Origin: WTAW01 sp964406575
GTDB taxonomy: Bacteria > Acidobacteriota > Aminicenantia > Aminicenantales > Aminicenantaceae
DNA length: 17,652 nucleotides
Direction: 5' to 3'
NCBI GenBank assembly: GCA_964406575.1
Contig: CAYOSH010000056.1
Coordinates: 1-17,652, forward strand
Position numbers and translations under genes: made by a program. A model generated the notes under the pieces. That model worked only from the letters and a program-made list of their open reading frames with translations. It was not told where the DNA came from and did not search any database. Shown here piece by piece: positions 6,372-14,225 of this stretch. Numbering within the stretch: position 1 is the first letter of the stretch; each line of letters begins with the position of its first letter.

Positions 6372-7025
6372 TTATCTCTTTTTTATGATGACGAGGGTGA
6401 TGTCATCGGCCTGTTCGGTTCCGGCGCTGAAGGCCTCTACATCTTCGAATATCTTTGCGCTGAGTTGGCCGGTGGATAGATCCCGATGGTTTATGACTAA
6501 ATTCTTCAGCCTCTCTTCTGAGTACTCCTCCTGAGCTCGGTTTCTCCCTTCAGGTATTCCGTCCGTAAATAAAACAGCGACATCTCCACTTTCGATTTGG
6601 ATCCGTCCGGGTTCAAAACTCACATCGGGAAACATGCCCAGGGCGAATCCGGAGCTTTCCAGGTTCGAGAATTGGCCCGAGGAGTCCGATATAGATCGAA
6701 CCGTTTGCGCTCCAAATTCCTCCCTTGAGAATTGTGACGAAGAAGGGAACCAGGACGAAATAAAAAACTAGATAGGTGGCGTTCCTCTCAAAATGCTTTG
6801 GAAATAATGTGCCGTTGATCAGGAACCAACAAAAAAAGCAAACGAGAGACCCATAATTGCAGCTAAAATATGATCTCTTTTAAGAAAGTAAAGGAGTGTT
6901 ATGATAAAACTCATGGGCAGGGAGAATAATGAACTCCCATAGTAGATCCGCTTGACCAAACGGATATATTCCGAATCCTCAGGGTCGGCTCCGATATTCA
7001 GAATGAACGCAAATATTTTTTTCAG
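6372..7025 (-). pseudogene. Broken membrane-anchored SpoIIE/PP2C phosphatase
   Basis: Three minus-strand pieces join into one gene remnant. Piece A (7025 to about 6830) reads KKIFAFILNIGADPEDSEYI, then a membrane stretch. Piece B (about 6836-6670) is a second hydrophobic stretch ending SIYIGLLGPI. Piece C (about 6674-6372) is the C-terminal part of a SpoIIE-type PP2C phosphatase: SSGFALGMFPDVSFEPGRI, then GDVAVLFTDGIPEGRN, ending with the metal-site motif EQADDITLVIIKKR. A to B needs one extra base in a run of seven T (plus strand 6831-6837). B to C is a frame change at about 6670 where the remaining helices, linker and N-terminal catalytic half are missing. The likely start is a CTG at 7025 after GAGGAGG, itself abnormal. 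The family would dephosphorylate anti-sigma-antagonist proteins; this copy cannot. Confidence 0.75.
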
Positions 7026-7279
7026 GATTCCTCCTCGCGCTTATTTTGATTGCCCTAAATATTGCTTATTACATACTTAATTCGTCACCGGATGTCAATT
7101 AAAGATCTTTCTCTTATCTATGGGGACGTTCACCCTGTCGTATTCAGGACAAACGTACAGACGGACTGGTTTCGAAAAATTCTCATTGAGTGGATCTAAA
7201 TTTTTCGCAACCTTTTTCATGTTTTTGACGTAATAATAAATAGATTTACTTTATGATATAAAAGAAATCAGGAGCTTGA
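7026..7279. other. Intergenic region before the second padR operon
   Basis: No gene supported. It must hold the promoter of the second padR operon. A TTGACG (7225-7230) and TATGAT (7252-7257) are present but 21 bases apart, too far for an ordinary promoter. A short palindrome TAAAT-AG-ATTTA lies at 7237-7248. A plus-strand frame at 7122-7235 has no ribosome site and no recognisable protein. Confidence 0.4.
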
Positions 7280-7612
7280 ATGACGATCACAAATTACCTG
7301 ACCCGAAAAGAGGAACTGATTCTGCTGGCGGTTCACAAACTTGGGGATACAGCCGGCCTTGTCAAAGTCCGTGAGATCCTGAATGTATCGACCGGCCAAG
7401 AATGGACAGTGGGGAATGTCTATGTCCCACTCGACCGGATGACGAAGCTGGGGTATCTGGAAGCGCGGGTGGGCGAGCCCACTGCCCGCCGGGGCGGGAA
7501 GGCCGTGAAATATTATGCCCTAACCCGCCAAGGAAAAGAGGCCCTGGCCGAGCTAAAAAGAGTCCATGACACCATGTGGAACGGCGTCTCTGACCCCGCC
7601 CTGGAGAAATAG
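7280..7612 (+). CDS. PadR family transcriptional regulator (second module)
   Basis: Second PadR-type winged-helix repressor, 110 residues, with the same organisation as the one at 3375. The helix-turn-helix is in TRKEELILLAVHKLGDTAGL and EWTVGNVYVPLDRMTKLGYL, the wing in ARRGGKAVKYYALTRQGKEA, and the dimerisation helix in the last 25 residues. Ribosome site AGGAG (7270-7274) sets the ATG at 7280. It is followed nine bases later by the second permease gene, so the pair forms an operon. The recognition helix (TVGNVYVPLDRM) differs from the first PadR (TYGTLYGLLRQM), so the two probably bind different operators. Autorepression is inferred from the family. Confidence 0.92.
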   Translation: MTITNYLTRKEELILLAVHKLGDTAGLVKVREILNVSTGQEWTVGNVYVPLDRMTKLGYLEARVGEPTARRGGKAVKYYALTRQGKEALAELKRVHDTMWNGVSDPALEK

Positions 7613-7621
7613 GAAAGGCAA

Positions 7622-10249
7622 GTGGGAGAGAAATTTCAGCGCCCTCCCCGGCTTCCCCGCTGGATCCTTTATCGCTTCTTGCCCGAATCAGAAAACACCT
7701 ATCTCGGCGGGGATTTCGATGAGATCTATAACAGCATTTTGGTAAGGCAAGGAAGGGGAGCGGCCTGCCGCTGGTACTGGATCCAGCTTTTGTATTGGAT
7801 CCCGCTTATTGTTTTTCACTCTGTCCGATGGAGCTTGACCATGTTTAAAAATTATTTAAAAATCACCCTGCGTAATCTGAAACGGCAAAAGGGATACGCC
7901 TTTATCAACATCGCCGGGCTTTCGGTCGGCATCGCCTGCGCGTTGCTTATCATCCTCGTCGTGCAGTATGAATTTAAGTACGAAAGCAACCATGAAAATG
8001 CGAACCGAATCTACCGAATCAATGTCGAGCACACCCAACTGGAGCGGACCTTCAAATCCACATCTTCTCCGGTCCCGCTGGCGCCGGCGATGTGCGAAGA
8101 AGTCCCCGAAGTCACTCATTTTGCCCGGATCGCTGTGCTAAGGCAGATCCAAGTGGCTTATGAAGATCGGAAATTCTATGAGGGGAACGTTCTCTTTGTC
8201 GACCCTGGAATTCTGGAGATGTTCACATTTCCACTCGTAGCCGGAGATAAAACGACAGCGTTCAAAGATGCGAATTCGGTGGTGATAACAGAAGACATGG
8301 CGACAAAATACTTCGGGAAGGAAGATCCGCTGGGGAAATCCCTGCTCTTGGTCAATTCGATATCCCTTAAGGTGACCGGCGTCATGAAAAATCATCCGGG
8401 ATACACGAATATCCGCCCCGACTTTATGGTGCCTATCGAAACGCTAAAACCCCTGGTCGGTGACGGATTCTTCGAGAACTGGCTGAGCCAGCAGCTTCAG
8501 TCCTTTGTCATGCTGGCCGAGGATCACTCGGTGGCGGCTGTGGAACACAAGATCCAGGATGCGTTCAACCGCCATGTCCGCGAAGACGACGGCCGTGTGC
8601 TCACCCTCGACCAACTGAAGCGGATGCACCTTTTTTCAGATACCCAGCCCACCGGGAATATCAACTCTTTAAGGATTCTTCTGGCGGTGGGAGGATTGAT
8701 CCTATTGGTCGCCTGTATCAATTTTATGAACCTGGCCACAGCGCGTTCGGCCAAGCGGGCCAAGGAAGTCGGTTTGCGCAAAGTGGTGGGAGCAGCGCGG
8801 CAGCAGCTTATCCGTCAGTTTATCGGGGAAAGTCTGATTTATTCCGCAGTATCGATGCTTTTTGCCCTTGTTCTGGCATATACTTTTCTTCCATCTCTCA
8901 ACAACCTGACCGGGCAAGTTATAGAGTTCGGTGATCTTTTTCAAACACATATTCTGGCTGGCATGGTGGGGATTTATATACTGGTGGGATTTGTGTCGGG
9001 GAGTTATCCCGCCCTCTTCCTCTCGGCTGTTCAACCTACGAGAATTCTGCGGGGACACTTTGAGGCCGGAACACAGGGCGTTTTGTTCCGCAAGATCCTG
9101 GTTGTCGCTCAGTTTGCGATCTCTATCATCCTCATCATTGCCACCATGGTCCTTGGACGGCAGCTGAATTTTCTTTTAAACAAGCCTTTGGGCTTCGAAA
9201 AGGACGGAATCGTGGTCATTCGCAACGACAGAAGCACGTACCGCCGGGACCTCCAGCCTTTGAAAACAGAGCTTTTAAAAAACCCCCATATCCTCGGAGT
9301 GAGCGGCTCTCTCATGCTTCCCAGCGCCATCGGTATGTATAACAATGTGACCTGGGAAGGGGCCACCAACAACCAGGAGATCAGCATCATGCATAATAGG
9401 GTGGATTATGACTTCCTGGACACCTTCGGGATCGAATTGGTCGCCGGCCGCAAATTTTCTCCCGAGTTTTCTGTGGATACAAGCGCCGGTTCCGATGAAA
9501 GCGGACCGGAGAAATCCCGTTCCATCATTATCAACCAGGAAGCCGCGCGTCAATTCGGCTGGGAAGACCCCATCAACAAAAAGGTCATTCAGATTTACGG
9601 CGCAGAGAGGTCCTATTTTAATGTGATCGGGGTGGTCAAAGACTTCCATTTCAGCTCCCTGCGGAACTCCATCCAGCCCTTGAAGCTCTTCCTCAGTACG
9701 GACAATAACAGATACGTGTCTGTGAAGATCCGGGGCGAGGGTTTAACCGGAACGCTCAAATTCATCGAAGAGACGTGGAAGCGCATCTTTCCGGATGCGC
9801 CCTTCGATTATTTTTTCTTCGACAGTGTATTCGAGCGGACGTACAGGTCCGAGGCCAGTTTGAAGAGGCTGTTCGAGTACTTCAGCGGTTTGGCCGTGTT
9901 CATCGGCTGTATGGGATTGCTGGGATTGGCGTCCTATGCCGCCGAGCGGCGCTCCAAGGAGATCGGCATCCGCAAGGTCCTGGGCGCCTCCTCCCCACAG
10001 ATTGTAATTCTTTTGTCCAGAGAGTTCACCCGATGGGTTGTCGTTGCAAATCTGTTCGCCTGGCCGGCAGCCTATTTCGCCACGCGCTCATGGCTGGGAG
10101 GATTTGCCTACCATATCAACCTGAATGCCCAGTTGGGTTTTTTTGTCCTGGCCGGCGCGGTGGCTCTGGCGATTGCCCTGCTCACAGTCGCCTTCCAGGC
10201 CATCAGGGCAGCGCTATCTGACCCGGTAAAAACCCTGAAGTATGAGTGA
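7622..10249 (+). CDS. PadR-linked FtsX/MacB-type ABC permease (second copy)
   Basis: Paralogue of the permease at 3698, 875 residues, with the same order. The N-terminal prefix (PPRLPRWILYRF, hydrophobic 53-70) is followed by a MacB-type helix at about 95-115 and a large extracytoplasmic domain. A first FtsX helix set follows (AKEVGLRKVVGAARQQL), then a second extracytoplasmic domain ending VIGVVKDFHFSSL, and a final FtsX set with KEIGIRKVLGASS. The start is a GTG at 7622 after GGAAAGG; no better ATG is near. It shares long stretches with copy one (for example FINIAGL, GVxKDFHF), so a past duplication is likely. GC content is visibly higher than in the first copy. Again no ATPase gene is near, fitting the 'duplicated orphan permease' type. 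The substrate is unknown. Confidence 0.92.
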   Translation: MGEKFQRPPRLPRWILYRFLPESENTYLGGDFDEIYNSILVRQGRGAACRWYWIQLLYWIPLIVFHSVRWSLTMFKNYLKITLRNLKRQKGYAFINIAGLSVGIACALLIILVVQYEFKYESNHENANRIYRINVEHTQLERTFKSTSSPVPLAPAMCEEVPEVTHFARIAVLRQIQVAYEDRKFYEGNVLFVDPGILEMFTFPLVAGDKTTAFKDANSVVITEDMATKYFGKEDPLGKSLLLVNSISLKVTGVMKNHPGYTNIRPDFMVPIETLKPLVGDGFFENWLSQQLQSFVMLAEDHSVAAVEHKIQDAFNRHVREDDGRVLTLDQLKRMHLFSDTQPTGNINSLRILLAVGGLILLVACINFMNLATARSAKRAKEVGLRKVVGAARQQLIRQFIGESLIYSAVSMLFALVLAYTFLPSLNNLTGQVIEFGDLFQTHILAGMVGIYILVGFVSGSYPALFLSAVQPTRILRGHFEAGTQGVLFRKILVVAQFAISIILIIATMVLGRQLNFLLNKPLGFEKDGIVVIRNDRSTYRRDLQPLKTELLKNPHILGVSGSLMLPSAIGMYNNVTWEGATNNQEISIMHNRVDYDFLDTFGIELVAGRKFSPEFSVDTSAGSDESGPEKSRSIIINQEAARQFGWEDPINKKVIQIYGAERSYFNVIGVVKDFHFSSLRNSIQPLKLFLSTDNNRYVSVKIRGEGLTGTLKFIEETWKRIFPDAPFDYFFFDSVFERTYRSEASLKRLFEYFSGLAVFIGCMGLLGLASYAAERRSKEIGIRKVLGASSPQIVILLSREFTRWVVVANLFAWPAAYFATRSWLGGFAYHINLNAQLGFFVLAGAVALAIALLTVAFQAIRAALSDPVKTLKYE

Positions 10250-10344
10250 CAAAATAGTTGCTTATTTCCCGATTTTTGGTGTAATATTTATCCAATCTGA
10301 ACACAGTGAAGATAGGCTGGAGAAAGTTATAGAGGAGGCCAAAA

Positions 10345-10542
10345 ATGAGATCGCGCGACGAAAACTGTGATATCCAAGAATGGATCGACGAAGTTCCTTT
10401 CAAATCCGAATTCAGTGGTGATGATGACGATGAGGATACCGATTATGAGGATGATGAAGATCACGGCGATGATGAAGACCAAGATGAGGAATGGGGAGAG
10501 AACGACGAAGATGATGATAAGTATGGAGCTTTGATCAAATAG
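10345..10542 (+). CDS. Small, extremely acidic protein
   Basis: I do not recognise this 65-residue protein. It is supported as a gene by a strong ribosome site AGAGGAGG (10331-10338) six bases before the ATG at 10345. About half of its residues are Asp or Glu, concentrated in the stretch 25-58 (DDDDEDTDYEDDEDHGDDED onward), with only a few Lys or Arg. It has no signal peptide and no membrane segment. Such a composition suggests a disordered chain that could bind a basic partner, metal ions or nucleic-acid-binding proteins, but no specific role can be claimed. It lies about 95 bases after the second permease gene on the same strand and could be part of that transcript. Confidence 0.65.
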   Translation: MRSRDENCDIQEWIDEVPFKSEFSGDDDDEDTDYEDDEDHGDDEDQDEEWGENDEDDDKYGALIK

Positions 10543-10653
10543 AGTAATCCTGAAATAATAATCGGATTGTCTGACAAGCTGCAGGGGATTGAGTCCGACT
10601 AAAATTGTAGTTCTTGTCCAGCTTCGATAATTTATTAGAGATTGTCACAATTT

Positions 10654-11130
10654 ATGGTTATGAATAGACAGGGTGTTGTTCCAGCTGTAACAAGCTTAGT
10701 TGTCTTATCAATAGTCGTTATTAGCGCTATCTCATTCGTGATTTACAAAACACGGTTGATTGGGCCTGTAATCGTTTTGCTTGGACTCCTTCCGTGGATT
10801 CCCTTAAAGATTTTCGGAAGATCGATAAAATCAACGGGGGCGGATATCATTTTTGGGGCCGTTGATACAGGCATACTTGCAGTCGCTGCAATCATAGGTG
10901 CGAATTTTGCGGGAGTACTTGGGGCGATCATCGGCGGAGCGGTTGGTGATTCAATAACCGATGGATTTGCGGGATTATTCGAAGGAAAGGTAGCCGAATA
11001 TCTAAGAAAACATGGGATTGAGGAAGCGAGAACCCCTCTGAGTTCCTCTCTAGGAAAAATGAGTGGCTGTCTTATAGGAGCCGGAATAACATTGACTATC
11101 GCCTGGACCCTGTTAAAGATAAGTCTTTAG
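10654..11130 (+). CDS. Small membrane protein of unknown function
   Basis: Unrecognised hydrophobic protein of about 158 residues. Membrane segments are visible from the start at roughly 10-30, 36-53 and 64-95 (the last rich in small residues: VAAIIGANFAGVLGAIIGGAVGD), and at the C-terminus about 138-156. Between them is a short polar stretch (KVAEYLRKHGIEEARTPLSS) that should face the cytoplasm or periplasm. The Gly/Ala GxxxG pattern suggests tightly packed helices. The start is uncertain: TTG 10642, ATG 10654 and ATG 10660 are in frame and none has a good ribosome site. No operon partner is evident. Confidence 0.6.
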   Translation: MVMNRQGVVPAVTSLVVLSIVVISAISFVIYKTRLIGPVIVLLGLLPWIPLKIFGRSIKSTGADIIFGAVDTGILAVAAIIGANFAGVLGAIIGGAVGDSITDGFAGLFEGKVAEYLRKHGIEEARTPLSSSLGKMSGCLIGAGITLTIAWTLLKISL

Positions 11131-11174
11131 TTAAAATAATAAGAACTCTATGTCAGCTTTAATAAGGGAAATAA

Positions 11175-11338
11175 GGGGACAGCATACCTAATTACAAATT
11201 CAATGTTGAATCTAGAATTTGCACTTCTCTAAATAAGTATGCTGTCCCTCAAATTGCCACGAATTCTGTCAGCCGAGTTAGGTATGCTGCTCTTCAAACT
11301 TAGTGCTTAAGTAATTCGGTATGCTGTCCCCCGAATTA
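11175..11338. repeat. Cluster of REP-like repeats with core TATGCTGTCC
   Basis: Four copies of a short motif lie in 165 bases of gene-free DNA. GGGGACAGCATACCTAATTA at 11175-11194 is in inverted orientation. GTATGCTGTCCC at 11238-11249 and a degenerate GGTATGCTGCTC at 11281-11292 follow, and GGTATGCTGTCCCC at 11319-11332 ends the cluster. The outermost copies face each other, giving the cluster inverted ends. A fifth copy lies 1 kb away (12364). Similar short palindromic repeats are often mobilised by REP-associated tyrosine transposases; none is encoded here. Element type is inferred. Confidence 0.65.
11312..11338. terminator. REP-type hairpin at the 3' end of the secreted-protein gene
   Basis: TAATTCGG (11312-11319) and CCGAATTA (11331-11338) form a perfect eight-base stem around the loop TATGCTGTCCC. 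On the minus strand the structure begins one base after the stop codon of the gene ending at 11340. It could stabilise the mRNA end or help stop transcription. There is no U-run after it, so a classical intrinsic terminator is not supported. Confidence 0.45.
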
Positions 11339-11339
11339 T

Positions 11340-12125
11340 TTATTCTTCTTCTTTAGCAGGCGTGTATGAGAGTTCCTTCTGATACCAAGCCATTTTTTGT
11401 TCTTCTTTTGTCACATATTTCATCATCTTCTGTTTCATCTTTCCGGCCTCTTCTCCCAAAACCTTCCACATCTTTGCATTCTCCTCCCAAAATGCCGTCA
11501 CATTCTTTGCACTTGCCGCAGACCAAAGGACAGGATTATCGGTACCCATCACTCCCCAGTAGAAGTACCAGCTCTGGCCGAAATCTTTATCTGCCATAAA
11601 CTCTTTGAATTCGTCCCATATTTTGTTTATTTCAGCCTCCATTCCCGGTTCGAAATAGTAAATATCGAAGAAGACGAAATTGTCTTCCTCGGATTCGCTC
11701 TCTGCACCTTTGGCGATCATCGAATACTTGTAATCCAGGGCATAGCCACAAGCTCGAGAAGAATAATAAGTTCCTTTAAATGCGTCTTCCATGGCTTGAT
11801 AATCTTCGGGCGATTTCTCTTTTAATTTATTGACCGCTTCCATGAGCTTGTCGATATCAGCATAATTCTCGATCGGAATGGTCCACATGACGTGATCATC
11901 CCCGGTCCAATAGGTATTGAAAATATAGGGAAATTCGTTCTTTTCCAATAGCGCCACCCATTTTTTCCCGGCTTCGTAATACTCTTCGACCATGGATGGC
12001 TTGAGCACCTCATCGACAACCCAAAACAACTGATACCGCTTCTCCGGCTCCTGTGCGTTCATCGTCAAGGGTAAAAGGCCCAAGACAAAACAGACCGCTA
12101 AAACCCATGAAACTTTGGCTTTCAT
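11340..12125 (-). CDS. Secreted protein with duplicated NIPSNAP-like (dimeric alpha-beta barrel) domain
   Basis: Exported protein of 261 residues with a clear signal peptide (MKAKVSWVLAVCFVLGLLPL, likely cut after Ala24). The mature part contains two similar units. Residues 31-98 read YQLFWVVDEVLKPSMVEEYY, then FNTYWTGDDHVMW. Residues 149-222 read NFVFFDIYYFEPGMEAEINK, then FYWGVMGTDNPVLWS. Each has strand-helix-strand features of the ferredoxin-like, dimeric alpha-beta barrel kind seen in NIPSNAP-type proteins, so one chain may form the whole pseudo-dimer. This fold call comes from pattern only. Ribosome site GGAGGG (plus strand CCCTCC, 12130-12135) precedes the ATG. A strong promoter lies about 110 bases upstream. 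The C-terminus is Lys/Glu-rich. Function unknown. Confidence 0.8.
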   Translation of the reverse strand: MKAKVSWVLAVCFVLGLLPLTMNAQEPEKRYQLFWVVDEVLKPSMVEEYYEAGKKWVALLEKNEFPYIFNTYWTGDDHVMWTIPIENYADIDKLMEAVNKLKEKSPEDYQAMEDAFKGTYYSSRACGYALDYKYSMIAKGAESESEEDNFVFFDIYYFEPGMEAEINKIWDEFKEFMADKDFGQSWYFYWGVMGTDNPVLWSAASAKNVTAFWEENAKMWKVLGEEAGKMKQKMMKYVTKEEQKMAWYQKELSYTPAKEEE

Positions 12126-12230
12126 TAAACCCTCCTTTGTGAATTAAAGGGAGTAGAATCCGTCCTTAGAAAGGAGTGAAAACAGATATTTCTCTGCTGA
12201 CGTCATCCATACCCTTCATGTGCGGAGACT

Positions 12231-12260
12231 TTTATATCAAACTGGGAAGAGACTTGTCAA
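12231..12260 (-). promoter_or_regulatory. Promoter of the secreted-protein gene
   Basis: On the minus strand a perfect -35 TTGACA (12260-12255), an 18-base spacer and a -10 TATAAA (12236-12231, five of six matches) are followed by the gene start at 12125. The predicted start near 12224 leaves a leader of about 100 bases. Confidence 0.6.
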
Positions 12261-12360
12261 TCCATTTATTCGGCAGGTCCTTAATTGGGTTCCGGATGGA
12301 CATTAAGAAGTTTGAAAACACGATGATTTCTCATAATTCCAGATATTATACAATTTGTGA

Positions 12361-12383
12361 TTAAGTATGCTGTCCCCCTAATT
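12361..12383. repeat. Isolated copy of the TATGCTGTCC repeat
   Basis: AAGTATGCTGTCCCCCTAAT repeats the core found at 11175-11338, in the same orientation as three of those four copies. Flanking bases can pair only imperfectly (five of seven). It lies 15 bases beyond the stop codon of the ABC exporter operon. Confidence 0.65.
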
Positions 12384-12397
12384 CAAATTAAGCTGTA

Positions 12398-14203
12398 TTA
12401 TCGGGCGAAGCTCTCCACGTACTCCAATGATTGGTGGCGGAAATAGGTATTGTAGAGTTCGGCATAGTGTCCGCCCCGTGCAAGTAGCTCTTGGTGGTTG
12501 CCTTCCTCGATAATGCGGCCATTCTCCAGGACGATAATCCGGTCGGCGTGACGCACCGTCGAGAGGCGGTGCGCGATCACGATGGAGGTACGGTTCTTCA
12601 TCACCAGCTCTAGGCCTTCCTGGATCTGGGTTTCCGTAAAGGGGTCCACACTGGCTGTGGCTTCGTCGAGGATCAGGATGGCCGGATCTTTCAAGAGCAC
12701 GCGGGCGAGAGCCACCAACTGCCGTTGTCCCATGGAGAGGCTTGCTCCCCGGGCTCCGACCTCGGTATCCAGTCCGCTGGAGAGGGCTTGGAGCCAGGTA
12801 CCGCCCGCGATGCGCATAGCGGCCTGAGAGATTAGCTCATCTGTAGCTTCCGGCAGTCCGTAGTGGATGTTGTCCTTTACCGTACCGGAAAAGAGAAATG
12901 GGTCTTGAGGAACAAGTCCGATCTGCCTTCGGTAGCTGCTAATGTCGAACCGGCGGACGTCTTTCCCGTCCACCCTGAGCTCTCCTTCCTGAAACTCGTA
13001 GAACCGGGCGATCAGACGGGCGATCGAGCTCTTTCCGGCTCCGGTGTGACCTACCAGCGCTACATTTTGACCGGATGGGACAACCAGACTGAAGTCCTTT
13101 AACACCTGCTCCCTTTCCGTGTAGGCAAAAGAAACGTTTCGGAACTCGATCTCTCCCTTGAGTTTTGGCACAGGATCAGACGCGCTCTGGATGATTTTTG
13201 GGTCTGTATCGATCAGGGCGAAGACCCGCTCTGAGGCAGAAAGCCCGTCCTGAAACTGGCTCCAGAAAGATGCGATGCTGATCATAGGCCACCAGAAATA
13301 AGCGACTGCCTGCATGAAGAGGTACCAATTTCCAGGCGTGATGTTCTCAGTGCGGATAGCCGCTCCGCCGAGATACACGAGCAGCGCTGCAGCGAGTCCG
13401 GAGGCGGTGCTGAGGATGGGGAAAATGCTGTTCATCGTCAGGCCACGAGCCAGGCCCACTCGGTAGGCCTTTCGGTTGTTCTCCAGAAAACGGTCGAAGA
13501 TGGCCTGTTCCTGGCGGAAACTCTTGGCCACGACGATACCGCTGATCGACTCCTGGATCTCGGCATTGATCGTGGCTGTGACCCGTTTGGCGTTGCGGGT
13601 CACTTTGCGGGCGATCTTCCGGAATCTCAAGGCGATGATAAAGGCCACCGGACTCATGGCCAGAATCAGCAGAGTCAAGCGGACATCGATAGCAAACAGC
13701 CAACCGGCCAGAATTGCCACAAGGAGAAGCTGGCTGATCACATCCAAAACAAGAGTCACAACGTCAGAAAAATCCTGAGTGTCTGAAGTGACCCGGCTGA
13801 CGATCTTTCCTGAAGGATGCTGGTCAAAGAAAGTGAGGTCGTTGTTCACGACGGAGTTGAACACATCCTCCCTCAACTGCAGGACGACGTTTCCAACCAC
13901 ACGTGCGGAGAAGACTTGGCGGATGTAGTTGAATCCCCAGGCAAAAACTCCCAGCATCAACACACCGAGGGAGAGGAGCAGCAGAACGTGAAGAGAGGAA
14001 TCCTTTTTAACCAGATCCAGGGCCTTGGAGATCAGGATCGGACCGGCCGTACCTGCGATGGAGTTCAGGGTGAGCATCAGGGATGTTAATATGACCTGCC
14101 TTCTGTAAGGACGGAAGTAGCCGACGATTCGACGCAGAAGCTCGAGGTCCTTATAGCTTCGATCGTAGTCTTCACTGTCCAGGCCGTCCAGAATAAACGG
14201 CAT
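12398..14203 (-). CDS. Heterodimeric ABC exporter subunit with canonical ATPase site
   Basis: Half-transporter of 601 residues: a six-helix membrane domain (about 35-330) fused to an ATP-binding domain (about 350-590). Walker A is GHTGAGKSS near 381, the signature loop LSMGQRQL near 487, Walker B ILILDEATASVD near 505 with the catalytic Glu, and the switch His in IAHRLST near 543. The Met in the signature (normally LSGGQ) is typical of the subunit whose own signature serves the inactive site in heterodimers such as BmrCD, LmrCD and TM287/288. It follows the partner gene by 22 bases with a ribosome site GGAGGG, so both are co-transcribed. Likely role: multidrug or lipid-like substrate export from the inner leaflet; the substrate cannot be read from sequence. 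Confidence 0.93.
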   Translation of the reverse strand: MPFILDGLDSEDYDRSYKDLELLRRIVGYFRPYRRQVILTSLMLTLNSIAGTAGPILISKALDLVKKDSSLHVLLLLSLGVLMLGVFAWGFNYIRQVFSARVVGNVVLQLREDVFNSVVNNDLTFFDQHPSGKIVSRVTSDTQDFSDVVTLVLDVISQLLLVAILAGWLFAIDVRLTLLILAMSPVAFIIALRFRKIARKVTRNAKRVTATINAEIQESISGIVVAKSFRQEQAIFDRFLENNRKAYRVGLARGLTMNSIFPILSTASGLAAALLVYLGGAAIRTENITPGNWYLFMQAVAYFWWPMISIASFWSQFQDGLSASERVFALIDTDPKIIQSASDPVPKLKGEIEFRNVSFAYTEREQVLKDFSLVVPSGQNVALVGHTGAGKSSIARLIARFYEFQEGELRVDGKDVRRFDISSYRRQIGLVPQDPFLFSGTVKDNIHYGLPEATDELISQAAMRIAGGTWLQALSSGLDTEVGARGASLSMGQRQLVALARVLLKDPAILILDEATASVDPFTETQIQEGLELVMKNRTSIVIAHRLSTVRHADRIIVLENGRIIEEGNHQELLARGGHYAELYNTYFRHQSLEYVESFAR

Positions 14204-14225
14204 CTATCCCTCCTTTTCAATCTGT

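Larger units (their letters stand above)
12126..12397. other. Intergenic region with promoter and one repeat copy
   Basis: No gene supported; the plus-strand frame at 12176-12364 has no ribosome site, overlaps the promoter and is not protein-like. The region carries the leader and promoter of the secreted-protein gene (to about 12260). It also carries an isolated copy of the TATGCTGTCC repeat at 12364-12383, close to the end of the ABC exporter operon. Confidence 0.55.

Noticed and set aside
7122..7235. Plus-strand frame of 37 codons before the second padR gene
   Set aside because: No ribosome-binding site, no recognisable protein, and it runs into the likely promoter region.
12176..12364. 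Plus-strand 62-codon frame
   Set aside because: It overlaps the minus-strand promoter and leader of the secreted-protein gene, lacks a ribosome site and has no protein-like pattern.
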